Part shown: piece after piece, positions 20,593-32,652 of the stretch | Position numbering within the stretch: the stretch's first letter is position 1 | How the letters are laid out: every line of letters begins with the position of its first letter | Assembly (NCBI RefSeq): GCF_017591435.1 | Contig: NC_059268.1 | Location: forward strand, 3,884,481 to 3,948,480 | From: Portunus trituberculatus | Taxonomy: Eukaryota > Arthropoda > Malacostraca > Decapoda > Portunidae | Direction of reading: 5' to 3' | Length of the DNA: 64,000 nt | Program-made: the position numbers and the translations under genes | The notes under the pieces: generated by a model | Seen by the model: the letters and a program-made list of their open reading frames with translations, nothing else | Told to the model about the DNA's origin: nothing | Databases searched by the model: none

Positions 20593-23471
20593 TTGTAAGA
20601 CCACAAATGCCTTGACACCTCCCTCAACTTTTTCTACATTAACTTCTGCAACATTTGCAGTCTTAGATCTAATTTTCAATCTGTGGAACACAACCTCTCC
20701 TCTACTAAACCTCATCTTCTTTTCCTCACCGAAACACAGCTATCTGTGGCAACTGACAGTAGCCCCTTCTCTGTTCCCTCCTACTTTCTCTATTCTCATT
20801 TTCATTCCAAAGCTGGATGTTGCGTCTATGTACGCAACGACTTAACTTGCTCTCGTGCCCACGCTCTTGAATCTTCCGAATTTTCCACCATCTGGCTACG
20901 ACTTAACAGTCACTCTCAAACTAAATTTATCTGTGCTGTTTATCTCTGCCCTAACTCTTCTGACTATAGTAAATTCTTCGACTACTTAACTTCTAAAGTG
21001 AAGCACATTCTGTCCCTCTACCCTTTTGCTGAGATTTCCATTCTTGGTGATTTCAATGTTCACCACCAGCTTTGGCTTTCATCTCCCTTCACTGACCATC
21101 CTGGTGAACTAGCCTTCAACATTGCTATCTTCCATGACCTAGAGCAACTGGTGCAACACCCTACTCGTATTCCTGACCGTCTTGGAGACACACCCAACAT
21201 TCTTGATCTCTTCCTCACCTCTAACCCTTCTGCTTATGCTGTCGCCCTTTCATCTCCGTTGGGCTCCTCCGATCACAATCTCATTTCTGTATCTTGTCCT
21301 ATTTCTCCAATCCCTCCGCAGGGTCCCCCAAAGCGAAGGTGCCTCTGGCGTTTTGCCTCTGCCAGTTGGGGGGGACCTGAGGAGGTATTATGCTGATTTT
21401 CCCTGGAATGATTACTGTTTCCGTGTCAGAGACCCATCTCTTTGTGCTGAACGCATAACAGAGGTGTTAGTGTCTGGCATGGAGGCGTACATTCCTCATT
21501 CTTTTTCTCAACCTAAACCTTCTAAACCTTGGTTTAACTCAGCCTGTTCTCGTGCTATACATGATAGAGAGGTTGCCTACAAAAGGTACTTGAGCCTTCC
21601 ATCTTCTGAATCTCATGCACTTTATATCTCTGCCCGGAATCATGCCAAGTCTGTTCTTCAACTTGCCAAACACTCTTTCATAAATAGGAAATGTCAAAAT
21701 CTTTCAAACTCAAACTCTCCTTGTGACTTCTGGCATCTAGCCAAAAACATCTCAAATAACTTCACTTCTTCATCTTTCCCTCCTTTATTTCATCCTGATG
21801 GCACCAGTGCCATCTCTTCTGTCTCTAAAGCTGAACTCTTTTCTCAAACCTTTGCTCACAACTCCACTTTGGACGATTCTGGGCTTGTCCCTCCCTCTCC
21901 TCCTCCCTCTGACTATTTCTTGTCTACAATCAAAATTCTTCGTGATGATGTTTTCCATGCCCTTGCTGGTCTAAACCCACAGAAGACTTATGGACCTGAT
22001 GCGGTCCCTCCTATTGTTCTCAAAAACTGTGCTTCCGTGCTTGCACCTTGCCTGGCCAAACTCTTCCAACTTTGTCTATCGACTTGTACCTTTCCTTCCT
22101 GCTGGAAGTTCACCTACTTTCAGCATGTTCCTAAAAAGGGTGACCGTTCTAACCCCTCAAACTACCGTCCTATAGCTTTAATCTCTTGCTTGTCTAAAGT
22201 TTTTGAATCTATCCTGAATAGGAAGATTCTCAAACATCTGTCACTTCACAATCTTCTGTCTGATCGCCAGTATGGCTTCCGTCAAGGTCGCTCTACTGGT
22301 GATCTTCTGGCTTTCCTTACTGAGTCTTGGTCATCCTCTTTTAGAGATTTTGGTGAAACTTTTGCTGTAGCGTTAGACATATCAAAAGCTTTTGATAGAG
22401 TCTAGCATAAAGCTTTGATTTCAAAACTGCTCTCCTACGGCTTCTATCCTTCTCTCTGCAACTTTATCTCAAGTTTCCTTTCTGACCGCTCTATTGCTGC
22501 TGTGGTAGAAGGCTACTGTTCTTCTCCTAAACCTACTAATAGTGGTGTTCCTCAGGGTTCTGTCCTGTCACCCACTCTCTTTCTATTATTCATTAATGAC
22601 CTTAACCAAACTTCTTGCCCTATCCACTCCTACGCTGATGATACCACCCTACATCTTTTCACGTTCTTTCAGAGACACCTGCCTTTCGATCTTTCTTAGA
22701 TTTCCGATTGGGGCAGAGAAAATCTAGTAGTTTTCAATGCCTCAAAAATTCAATTCCTCCATCTATCAATTCAGCACAACCTTCCAGACAACTATCTCCT
22801 CTTCTTCAATGACACTCAACTGTCTCCCTCTTCCACAATGAATATCCTCGGTCTGTCCTTTGCTCATAATCTTAACTGGAAACTTCACATCTCATCTCTT
22901 GCTAAAACAGCTTCTATGAAGTTAGGTGTACTAAGGCATCTCTGACAGTTTTTCTTGCCCCTCCAACTGCTTACTCTGTATAAGGGCCTTATCCATTTTT
23001 GTATGGAGTACTCTTTGCATGTTTGGGGGGGTTCCAGTCACACAGCTTTGCTTGATAGGGTGGAATCGAAAGCTTTTCGTCTCATCAACTCCCCTCCTCT
23101 GACTAACTGTCTTCAGTCTCTTTCTCACCGCCGAAATGTTGCATCCCTTTCTATCTTTTATCGCTATTTTCATGGTAACTGTTCTACTGATCTTGCTAAC
23201 TGCATGCCTCCCCTTCTCCTGCGGCCTCGCTACACAAGGCTTTCTTCTTCAAAGGGGCAGGGGCTCAAGCCCCATCCACCTCCCCTCTGCACGGCCCTGT
23301 TCCTCTCATCCCTATTCTGTCAAACTCTCTAATGCAAGAGTTAACCCGTATTCTCAATCATTCATCCCTTTCACTGGTAAACTCTGGAACTCCCTCCCTG
23401 CATCTGTATTTCCGAATTCCTACAACTTGTCTTCTTTTAAGAGGGAGGTATCAAGGCATTTGCTCCCTTAA
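20593..23471 (+). pseudogene. LINE J ORF2: endonuclease and reverse transcriptase (copy J1)
   Basis: EN from 20683: HLLFLTETQLS, ISILGDFNVHHQLW (GDFN), LGSSDHNLIS (SDH). RT from about 21950: YGPDAVPPIVLKNCA, NPSNYRPIALISCLSKVFES, DRQYGFRQGRSTGDLL, VALDISKAFDRV, NSGVPQGSVLSPTLFLLFIN, YADDTTLH (the FADD-like catalytic box as YADD). A poly-G shift near 21370 moves EN and linker into different frames; a TAG replaces the expected TGG at 22403; a shift follows near 22675. The C-terminal segment (22955-23471) is also frame-broken. Inactive copy. Confidence 0.88.
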
Positions 23472-23595
23472 TTCTGGCTGACGGTTTTGGCACTTTTTGC
23501 ACTTTTTAGAGAGCCAGCACTCAATGGGCCCTTTTTAACTTTCTTTTTTTTGCCCTTGGCTGGCCCTTTTCCCTACGTAAAAGAAAAAGAAAAAA
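20593..23595 (+). mobile_element. Jockey-like LINE J1 (5'-truncated, about 3.0 kb)
   Basis: It starts at ACCACAAATGCCTTGACACC (matching the internal start of the coding region of J2) and ends in GCCAGCACTCAATGGGCCC, a T-rich/CCTACGTA segment and an A-rich tail AAAAGAAAAAGAAAAAA. It lies in the attractin intron between exons 6 and 7 on the opposite strand to the gene. Confidence 0.9.
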
Positions 23596-25176
23596 TGTGC
23601 TGACTCACAAGACTTGCTAGCACATCTTAGAGGAAGAGAGAGTAGCCAGCTTATGAATTAAGAGCTTTAAATTCACTTGCTATATGATCAGAGTTGTTAA
23701 CGAATTTTTCACTCCAGAAGTAGAGGGAGAACTTAACTGTACAGGAGAGTGTTTCCCAGTAATATCATCCCCTTAATAATGGCAATCAAAATACTACCCA
23801 CTGGTCCTATCTTGGCAACTAGAAATGCTTGAGCATGAGTAACAGAGCCAGACAAGTTTCCCAGACCAGTGCAGCTTCTCATTTTGGCTGAACAGGTCAG
23901 CTGTACACTCGCTCCGTAGATTTTAACATAAATAAAAAGAACATATTTCATATACATATATATATATTTTTAAATTGTTTATTGAGTGCAGTTTCTCCTT
24001 TCGGCTGAACAGATACAGCTACGCAGTCTATGAGCCTGATCCATGTGTGTGTATTGGCTTATGGTTAGGCTAGCTAGTACCATTGTTGTTTCTTGCCTTG
24101 GCATTGTTTTAAGACAGTGAAGGGGATTGTGTCACCACTTGGTACACATCTCCAATAACAGTGTTATCTTTTTTTTGTTGTTTTTGCCTAAAGATGAGTG
24201 AAGTTGGATGTTTATGTGAGGAGAGTTACAGCAGCCCGTAATGCCATGAGTCAACATTGACTAGGCTGTGTAATGATTTTTATGCTGTAATATTTTTTAT
24301 GTATTTATTTTCTTGTGAGTGAGATATCCTCTCTCCGGTGGGCTGGACTGTAAACGAATGAACGCGGTTGTGGGGTAGGGGAGAGAAAGTATATTCAATA
24401 TTATTCCATAAATCCATTTTAAAGTTTTTTCGAATTTGCAGTCAATGGGTTTCAGTCGGAAAAAAAATAAATAAATAAAAATAAATAAATAAATAAAAAA
24501 AATAAAAGTGCCTTGATACGATTTTTGCTACCGTTTGAGCCAAATAAAATTAAAAAGTTCTATCATAATCTTTCCTTTATTCATAGTGAGCATTCATCGT
24601 AAGTATATTTATTAATTATTTATTTATTTATTTTATTTTGTTATTTTTTCCCCGCATTACAAATACAATAATAAAAAATGAAATAAAAACAAACTAAGAA
24701 AATAAATCAATAAAACAAACAGACAAACATATAAACAAAAACTTGGGAGAAATCTGTCAGTACTGTTATGGTAGACCTACATCAAATATCTGTGGCCTCC
24801 TGCTTACACTGTATGTATTTTCAATAAACACCATAACAGTCACTGCACCCAATAATTTTTCTTTACAAATTATTCATGTCTTATTATTCAAAATATCATA
24901 ATCAAGACCTAAGTTGAAAAGGACAGTGATAAAAAATAAAAGTAAAATATAAACTTTATGTAAGACATCTAAATTGCTATATTTCTTTATTTCTTTTTAT
25001 TTATTTATTTTTTATGTTCACAAAAGAACATAATTTATAGGGAAATAAATAGCATGAGTGAATTTTTTTTTTCTGTAAGGCTGTATCAGGTATGAACAAT
25101 TCATCCTAGTTGATTTAATGTCCTGCACTTAACATGAATAAATTACTCTAAATAAAACAAAGAAGTAACAGCTTAC
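23596..25176. other. Intron; AT-rich low-complexity DNA
   Basis: No exon recognised. Simple AAATA/AAAAT-rich tracts at about 24460-24520, 24610-24660 and 24670-24740, and TTTA-rich runs near 25000. Otherwise unique-looking intron. Confidence 0.6.
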
Positions 25177-25519
25177 CTAAGTTATATTCCTGGACAGTAT
25201 TCAAGTAACCATAAACAGAAGAGTGACCAAAAATGACCAACATGATGTTTTCTGTGCCCTTCTGCACAACGACTGATGCATGACCCACGCATTGGATAGG
25301 AGCACATGGTCCACGAGCATGTGAGCAGCCACCACTACTATTTTTTCTCTGGTGCCCCTCCTCTTCCCCTTCATCATTTTCCTTGTTTGCTTTCCTTTTT
25401 TCATTTTCTTGCTCCTCTTCCTCCTCTTCTCTCCATTTCAGAGTTTGAGTATCCAGACGCCACAGCTCATGAGTTATATTTCCATCTGCCTTCATGCCCC
25501 CATACATGTATATTGAACC
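25177..25519 (-). CDS. ATRN: Attractin-like gene, exon 6: two kelch segments with an acidic insert
   Basis: 343 bases: 114 codons + 1, acceptor ATTCGACAG, donor GTAAGC. It begins GSIYMYGGMKADGNITHELW (kelch blade) and ends CVGHASVVVQKGTENIMLVI, then FGHSSVYGYLNTVQEY, nearly colinear with the vertebrate attractin MLVIFGH...YG...NVQEY segment. Between the blades lies a 45-50-residue insert beginning WREEEEEEQENEKRKANKEN, rich in E, K and N and not expected in the family; it would form a disordered loop on the propeller. Confidence 0.95.
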
Positions 25520-26194
25520 CTGTCGAATCCAGACAATGCAAAGGTTACCTTAGTTATACGATAAAGGGATTCTATCCATTTTTCTAAACACTACATACAA
25601 CCATCATCACCATAATTAATGTAATGTCCAGACTTAAAGACAAAGAAAAACTATTAATAAAAAAGTAATAATAATAAATTAATTAATTAATTAACAAATA
25701 GATAAATAAATAGATAAAACAAATGAACTAATAGACAAATAAAAAAATAAATACATGACTACTTACTCTAACCATCCACTATCATTATCATATTGATGAA
25801 ATGTTCTTAAGATTTCTTGAATCTTAACACAAACTGTACTCTATGATATGACATGGGGTGGTGGTGGTAATCATTTATCAACTACACCAAACTTATGTCC
25901 CCATCTTGAGAAAATACCTGTCTACATATATACATACATACATATTTGCAGGCATTCTAATGTCTCAGTCTCTAGATAATTACAATCATAATGACAATAA
26001 TGCCTTAAAGAAAAATGTTAAAGACATAAATCAAAGCAATCTTTTAAGTAGCTAATGATAATGGACATGGATGACATCATGACAGTGGTTCATGTATCAT
26101 TTCATTTGCTGGTGATATCTGCACCTACTCTATGAAAGTGTAATATTTACTCTTCAGGAGATAAGAATATACAATAGATAACAGATCAGCTTAC
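25520..26194. other. Intron of the attractin-like gene
   Basis: AT-rich, AATT/AAAT low complexity near 25660-25755. No gene seen. Confidence 0.6.
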
Positions 26195-26274
26195 ATTATA
26201 CACAACAGTGGTGTGTCCATATCTGTACATTGGCTTCTTAATGCTTGTACTGTTAACAGCAATCCACTTGTCAC
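26195..26274 (-). CDS. ATRN: Attractin-like gene, exon 5: kelch strand
   Basis: 80 bases: 2 + 26 codons, ending in phase 0; acceptor TTTTTACTAG, donor GTAAGC. The peptide is DKWIAVNSTSIKKPMYRYGH followed by TTVVYN: the closing W of one blade and the RYGHT opening of the next. The exon is short, but all boundaries and phases agree with exons 4 and 6. Confidence 0.93.
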
Positions 26275-26841
26275 CTAGTAAAAATCTTCAATTAATCAAA
26301 ATTAAGAATGTTCAATTAAACAAAATCATGAAATATCTATACCAGGTATATCTCTATACATGTGTAATATCTTTTAATCTATCTATTCTATAGCAAACAA
26401 GGTATGTAACCTTCCTACCAAAATCTTGCCATCAAAGCATTTAGATAATGGGACTATAAATACTGGTAAGTGTAAAGATGATGTCTAAGAAAACTTCTAT
26501 TGTGCCTTTGAAACACACCTATAAGGTGAGACATTGTTCTCCTTTCTATCTCTGTTCAAAGTTTACCAATGAAAACAATTAAACTTCATAAAGCAGAGTG
26601 ATAAGAATGTTTGCCTTTACATATCACAATTACAAATCAAGTATCATAAAATAGAACTAAAGACTTTTCTTTAGAAAAAACCTGTTCTAAGATAAATTCT
26701 TACCAACTTGTTAATAATTTGGGAGTTGATGCAATATAAAACATTTGAATATAAAAGCTTCTAGAAAGAGAAATATTGTACCCTGTTATTTCTTAATACC
26801 ATAAAAATTAATTCATCAACCAAATTTAAGTGTATACATAC
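26275..26841. other. Intron of the attractin-like gene
   Basis: AT-rich, nothing recognised. Confidence 0.6.
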
Positions 26842-27045
26842 CATATATGTCATACTTGAGAATGAAGGGTCGGTCAGTAAAAGAGTAACCCCCTATGAGC
26901 CACACCATGTCATCAATGAGAACAGTGGTGTGAGAGGATCTCTCTAGTAAAGTTGATGCAGGATTGGAATGGGTCAATTGGCTGGTGATGTCATGACCCA
27001 CCACCTCCCACCACCCAGCCTCTACTACCTGACTGCAGTCTGCAC
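26842..27045 (-). CDS. ATRN: Attractin-like gene, exon 4: first kelch repeat
   Basis: 204 bases: 2 + 67 codons + 1; acceptor GCATTTCTAG, donor GTATGT. It completes the preceding EGF module (GADCSQ), then GWWEVVGHDI, then LERSSHTTVLIDDMVWLIGG and SFTDRPFILKYDIYG. The SSHTTV...GGY pattern is the first kelch blade. Confidence 0.93.
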
Positions 27046-27506
27046 CTAGAAATGCATATACACAAATATCATCAGATGCAGCCAAACAACTGCAATATAC
27101 ATTACTAAGATGACAGGCCAGACTGAACACCTCCAGCTGAGTTGAAAGGATACTGCCATATACTTCCTACACCCTGCATAAAGGAACTGTAAAACTGTAA
27201 GAAACATAGAGGGTATGCTTCAATACATTTCACGAGCTAAAGAGAGATATGGCATAAGGTCTTGCCTTAGTTGTCTCTCTGGAAGGGAAATGAAAAGGTA
27301 GCTATGGAATCATAGTTAATCATCATCACACACTAACAATGGCTACTATCCCAATAATTTCTTTTTTTGCCACTAAGATCTCCAATAACACGTGATCACA
27401 TCATATTAAAAGAATTTTTTTGATGATGATTAACATTGTATCTTAGTTCCTTATAAAGAAATGTATCAATAGATGCAGCACAAACCAAATAACCCTTGGC
27501 TCTCAC
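27046..27506. other. Intron of the attractin-like gene
   Basis: No feature recognised. Confidence 0.6.
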
Positions 27507-27700
27507 CAGTATAACCAGAATGACACTGGCATCGATGTTCCTCAGGATTACACTGGCCATTTCCTGAGCAGCCCTCAGGACACATACGCACAGAGCAGGC
27601 AGGGCCACCCCACCCAGCATTGCAGGTGCAAATACCATCCAGACAAACACCATGTCCAGAACATTCTTCCCCTCCAACAGTTCTCGGACACCCATTGATT
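27507..27700 (-). CDS. ATRN: Attractin-like gene, exon 3: two EGF-like modules
   Basis: 194 bases: 1 + 64 codons + 1; acceptor CTGTTACAG, donor GTGAGA. The peptide includes GGEECSGHGVCLDGICTCNA, GWGGPACSVRMCPEGCSGNG and QCNPEEHRCQCHSGYTG, giving two C-x-C/GW-G-x-x-C EGF-type units between CUB and kelch as in attractins. A longer alternative frame across this exon lacks the cysteine pattern and is not the coding frame. Confidence 0.93.
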
Positions 27701-27934
27701 CTGTAACAGAATGTCTTATGTAAATTTTCTGCAAATTATATGTGATGTGTATCAAATGAGTCACAAATAAACTCAAGATATATAGCAATACTAACATTAT
27801 TTCACCACTTACATAAAAAACAATGGCTAGATGATCATTACAGTGATAACAACATAAGGCAAAATGTGTCCTGTAACTATAACTTGGTGAAATATTTCAA
27901 ACTTAAAAAATTACTTCCCAAAACATAACCTAAC
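27701..27934. other. Intron of the attractin-like gene
   Basis: Short AT-rich spacer between exon 3 and the tail of LINE C1. Confidence 0.6.
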
Positions 27935-28211
27935 ATATAACATAACATAACATAAATAATAGGATAACAAAGGGCCACCAGGGCCCATCTAGGTTATCCT
28001 GCATCATTCGCACAGCGACCTCGTCATCAGTACTTAAAGATACACTTACAAGTACACAATACATTATATACTAATTCTTAATATTTGGCCCATTAACAGG
28101 GGTAAGTCCTGCAGCAAAATCCTCTACAATTTGTGGTCCCCATACATGGGGATCATGTCTTGTTTAACTATAGTAAATTTCTTATAAAAACTATCATGCA
28201 GTGCTATACAA

Positions 28212-31154
28212 TTATAAATCTAATAAATTTAAGTGCTTATCTAATCTGTTTTTAAACATTGTCAAACTAGTGCTATTTACAACCGTCTCTGGCAATGCAT
28301 TCCAGAAGTCTACCACCCTATGACTAAAGAAATATTTTCTTATATCTAACCTGCAGCCTTGCTTTCTAATCTTCCTGCCATGATTTCTAGTCCTACTTCC
28401 CTCCTCTAAGGTAAAGAAAGATCTCACATCTATGTAGTTTGTATCTGAGAACATTTTAAATAACTCTATCATATCCCTCTTATACATCTCCTCTCAAATG
28501 AAAACATGTTTAATGCCTTTAATCTATCTCTATACTCCAGGCGCTTCAAAGCTGGTATCATCCTAGTTGCTCTTCTCTGAACTGCTTCTAACATGTTGAT
28601 ATCCTGCCTATAGTGGGGTGACCAGGCCTGTATGCAATACTCTAAATGGGGCCTAACATAGGAATTATATAAGCTACGCACCACTTCCTTACTTTTATAA
28701 CTAACATTTCTATTTATAAAACCCAGGATCCTATTTGCTCTATTTCTTGCTTCTAAACATTGCTTTGAAAATTTCATAGTCCTGTCTATCACTACTCCTA
28801 AATCCTTTCCTTCATCTACTGCCTCTAGCCAACATCCCTCCATCTCATAGTTAAAGTTTGTGTTGTCTTTACCTAAATGCATAACCTGACACTTTTTAGA
28901 ATTAAACTCCATCTGCCACCTGTCTGCCCATGCTATCAGCCTGTCCAGGTCTCATTGTATTCTGTAATTGTCCTTTTCACCCTGTACTGCACATGCTATC
29001 TTAGTATCATCTGCAAACTTTGATACTTTGCTACTAATTCCTATATCTAAATCGTTAATGTACACCAAGAAAAGAAGAGGTCCTAGCACTGATCCTTGGG
29101 GTACCCCACTAACCACTTCCTTCCACTCAGACATTGCCCCATTTAATACTACTCTCTGTTTTCTATCAGAAAGCCATTCACTAATCCAATCAACTAACCT
29201 ACCCCCTATCCCATGTAGTCTCAATTTGTACACTAGCCTCCTATGCGGTACCTTATCAAACGCCTTGCTAAAATCTAGATATATAACATCTATGCTATTT
29301 CCATCATCTAACTCCTTGGTAATATATTCTAAGATATCGAGCAAATTTGTAAGACAGGACCTCCCTGATCTAAAGCCATGTTGGGTATCTCTAATTAATC
29401 TATTCTCATTTAAATGCTCCCTTAATGATTTTCTCTAGTATCTTACATACTATACTAGTTAAACTGATCGGTCTATAATTATTCGCATCATCCTTCCTAC
29501 CTTTTTTAAATATTGGAGTAACATTAGCTAACTTCCAGTCCTGTGGTATCTCAGCAAACCTAAGTGATCTTTCAAAGATTAACTTAAGTGCTTCAAATAC
29601 TGTCTACACCCTCCCTAAGTACTCTGGCATGTAGCTCATCAGGACCACTGGCTTTCCTATCGTCTAGTTCAAGAATAAATTTCCTAATAATTCCCGGTTT
29701 TATATCAATATTTTCTAAAGATCTTAAACTACTCGTCGCACTGTTTGTAACAGGATTTCCTATTCTTTCCCTAGTAAATACTGAATTGTTCACTCAATAA
29801 TTCTACTATGTCTTCATTTTGATCCACTACTACACCATCTTTTCTGAGTGGTCCAATCCTATCCTTATTTCTTTTATCACTGACCTTGTAATAACTATAT
29901 AATTTTTTGGGATCTTTACTCCCAGCTCTAGCTAGTTTTATCTCTGCCTGCCTTTTACTTTTTTATAACCTTACTCAAATCATCTCTGACCTGTCTGTAC
30001 CTAATCAAATCTACATCTTCCCACTTTTCTGCAACTCTCTGTATGCCCTCTTCTTCTCTCTGATCTGGCTACCTATCTCATGAGTCCACCATAATGGCTT
30101 CCTGTTTCTCTGCCTTATATCTTTGTAAGGGATACACTGCATCACTATACCCTTTACTACAACCTTAAAAATATCCCACATCTCCTGTGCAGTTTTATTT
30201 CCAAAACTATCTTCCCAGTTTACCTCTCCTAATAACTGACGTAACCTACCATAATTGCCTTTTTGATAGTTTGGGACTCTAGTCTTATTCACTATATTAT
30301 CCCTACTGGAATTAATGATAAATCTAATTATATGATGGTCACTGTTTGCTAAAGTCTCTCCTACCTCAACTTCCTTTAAACAATGCTCAATATTTGTTAG
30401 TACTATGTCTAAAACCTTCCTCCCCCTAGTAGGTTTATCTACCATCTGCACTAAATAGTTATCCTGAAAACTTTCCATAAACTTATTTTCACTAGCATCT
30501 CCTACCATCCTCTCCCAGTTTACTGACTTAAGATTAAAATCCCTAAGATAATTGTCTGACTAGTACACCCCTATTTATCTCATCTACCATAAGGTTGTCT
30601 ACCTCTGCTGACTGGTTAGGTGGTCTATAAAAGCTCCTACTCTAATAACCTTACTTTTGTTTACTCTAACATCCAGCCATAAGGACTCTACTCTGTTATC
30701 TACCTTAATACCATTAACCTGACTGGAAATGAAGGATTTTTTACATAAATAACTACTCCTCCACCTATCCTACCAATTCTCTGGTGTAAATACATAATGT
30801 ATCCATCTACTTCATATTCTTTCCTATTTTCCTAAACTTTTCCTCATTTACCCATGCCTCTGTGACACATACAACATCTAAGTCCTCCTCAACTATATAA
30901 CTAGATAACTCGTCCTTCTTGTTCCTAAGACTCCTGGCATTTACATAAAAACATTTAAGTCCTGCTACCTTCCTAGATGCTGTCTCCTTATTTGGAATCC
31001 TAATCTTATTCTCTCCTATTTGCACCTGGAAATCTTTCCTAATCTTTTCACTATCTCTGTTTATCCTATCTAATTTATGTCTAGCATCTTTCTTCTGGAA
31101 TGCATTTGCTACCTCACCCCTACACTCCATCCCAACTCCCCTCCAGACATCCAC
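28212..31154 (-). pseudogene. LINE C ORF2: endonuclease and reverse transcriptase (copy C1)
   Basis: N-terminal EN start KCFYVNARSLRNKKDELSSY and DLDVVCVTEAWVNEE (about 30950-30850), then a damaged EN core. The EN-RT linker (30508-30011) includes LDIVLTNIEHC and SDHHIIRF. RT: DRKASGPDELHARVLREG (29680-29600), YLDFSKAFDKVPHRRLVYKL, SGVPQGSVLGPLLFLVYIND, KFADDTKIAC (29020-29000). The C-terminal part (28912-28212) has YVRPHLEYCIQAWSPHYRQD and YFFSHRVVDFWNALPETVV. At least five stops or shifts (near 30540-30800, 29800-29900, 29450, 28950, 28480). Inactive. Confidence 0.87.
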
Positions 31155-32041
31155 TCAGCACATCCACACCCTTCCTACTCAGATGCACACCATCCCTAGC
31201 ATACAAATCCCTTCGCCCATAGAACCTATCCCATACATCCACAAAGCTGACACCCACATCCTTACACATCCCTTTTACCCGATCATTCACACCAATGGCT
31301 CTAGACAACCATTCCTGCTAACATACACACGAGGCAAGATTCCTGACACTACACACCTCCTACCACTCTCCCTTATCTTGCCTAACATTTCCGAAATCTT
31401 GCCACTAACTCCTCCGACCCACCTGCTCTGACATCGTTCCCACCTACGTGCAAAACTACTACACCCTCCCTCTCCATCCCCCCAACCCTCTTCTGCACCT
31501 CCTCAATCACTGCCTTCACACCTGCACCAGGCATACACACGTTCGTCCTCCTATCCCTGTCTTTCCCACAGAAAGTGCTATCTAAATACCTAACCTGAGA
31601 GTCACCCACCACACACACCTGAGGTGTGCTAGGCACAACCATCCTCCTCCTCTCCTCTACCCCCTTCTTTCTCCTTTCACTCACCACAACCACTTCATTC
31701 ACTCCACTCTCACTTTCACTCTCCCCCTCCCCCTCCAACAAACCAAACCTATTTTCACACTCAACAGGTTTAGTCCTATCCTCCCTAACTGCCTCCGCTT
31801 TCCTTCCCTCGCAACCTGCCATCTCTGCCCATCCTGACTACTATCTTTCCCGTCTGGCTCGCCTGCTCCCTCTTCCCACTCTGCTCTTCCCGACAGAGGG
31901 CCAAGCCACCCTGTCGCCCTCAGAAGGTCCAACCTTCGGCCTAACACTGATCTCCTGCCTAATTTTTTCCACTGCCTTCCCAAGCCTCTTAACCTCCTCC
32001 TTCAACTCAAAGATGAGAACTTCGTTCGCACTTTTCCCCAC
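31120..32041 (-). pseudogene. LINE C ORF1 with SGNH/GDSL esterase-like domain (copy C1)
   Basis: Three frames joined by shifts. The first (32041-31841) is a basic helix, LIFELKEEVKRLGKAVEKIR. The second (31822-31382) holds VCVVGDSQVRYLDSTF (block I, GDSQ with nucleophile Ser, near 31600) and VVVLHVGGNDVRAGG (block III GGND, near 31440). The third (31308-31120) holds VSFVDVWDRFY and DGVHLSRKG (block V D-x-x-H, near 31190). Together these are the SGNH hydrolase blocks with the expected Ser and Asp/His. Established knowledge: some CR1-clade LINEs carry such an esterase in ORF1, thought to act on lipid or ester substrates during replication. Shifts near 31830 and 31380-31310 make this copy non-functional. 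Confidence 0.82.
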
Positions 32042-32090
32042 ACTTAGCTTTCTGATTTCCCCTCACTTAGCTTAGGAATATTTCAGCTTT

Positions 32091-32523
32091 CTGGAGTGGG
32101 AAAAATTGAACAACAAGGCTTGAATCATAAAAAATCAGACATTATGATAGGTTTGTTGCCAGTCATTGAGACAGGCTTATGTTCAAACAGTTTTCTGGAA
32201 AACCTGAAATACACATTCTCTGTGAGGTGAAACATTGTGAGTGACTCAGTTCTTTCACTGGCCACCAGGCTGCAGTATGCAGGATTTGCCTAAGAAATGT
32301 GCAATATTTGAAGTTTTTAAGCATTTTATAATGAAAACAACCCTCTCACTTGTCATATTCTGCAATTTCCATTATTATCTGGATATAATGACAACACATC
32401 TTTGTTCTTTCAGTTTCCAGAATGAAGGACACCTGTTATGAGTCACTATAACCAACATAGCTAACAGAACTATTACATACAAGTATGGTAATGACAAGTT
32501 TTGTAAAGAGTCAACAAACTTAC
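32091..32523. other. Intron of the attractin-like gene
   Basis: Nothing recognised. Confidence 0.55.
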
Positions 32524-32652
32524 CTGTAAGATATTTTGAATCCTGTGAGGTTATATGCAGCATCAGAGTAGAAATAGAGTAATGCAGAGCCTGACCTTGC
32601 CACCACCTCAGGGATGTGAGGAACATGGTAGTTGTCCTGCACCACCATGCCA
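32524..32652 (-). CDS. ATRN: Attractin-like gene, exon 2: C-terminal half of the CUB domain
   Basis: 129 bases: 1 + 42 codons + 2; acceptor TTGGTCACAG, donor GTAAGT. The peptide has GMVVQDNYHVPHIPEVVARS and GSALLYFYSDAAYNLTGFKI, a close match to the end of the attractin CUB domain (PEVVA.SG.ALL.F.SDAAYNLTGF). A potential N-glycosylation site N-L-T is present. It joins exon 1 as S (AG/T). The exon sits alone between two opposite-strand LINE C copies. Confidence 0.95.

Larger units (their letters stand above)
27935..32090 (-). mobile_element. CR1-like LINE, family C, copy C1 (near full length, about 4.1 kb)
   Basis: It reads on the minus strand from ORF1 (about 32075) through ORF2 to a 3' end GGATAACCTAGATGGGCCCT...TTATCCTATTATTTATG followed by tandem TTATG units. 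Tandem short repeats instead of poly(A) at the 3' end are typical of CR1/L2-type LINEs. It sits in the attractin intron between exons 2 and 3, in the same orientation as the gene. Confidence 0.9.

Noticed and set aside
20549..23600. J1 reading frames as a host multi-exon gene
   Set aside because: The peptide is an endonuclease-reverse transcriptase repeated at 38-41 kb and 46-48.7 kb; it is a LINE.
27396..27797. 133-codon minus-strand reading frame over attractin exon 3
   Set aside because: It is an alternative frame; the EGF cysteine pattern and splice phases fit another frame limited to 27507-27700.
32241..32441. Short open frames near attractin exon 2
   Set aside because: No motif, and they lie in intron on the strand opposite the coding exon.
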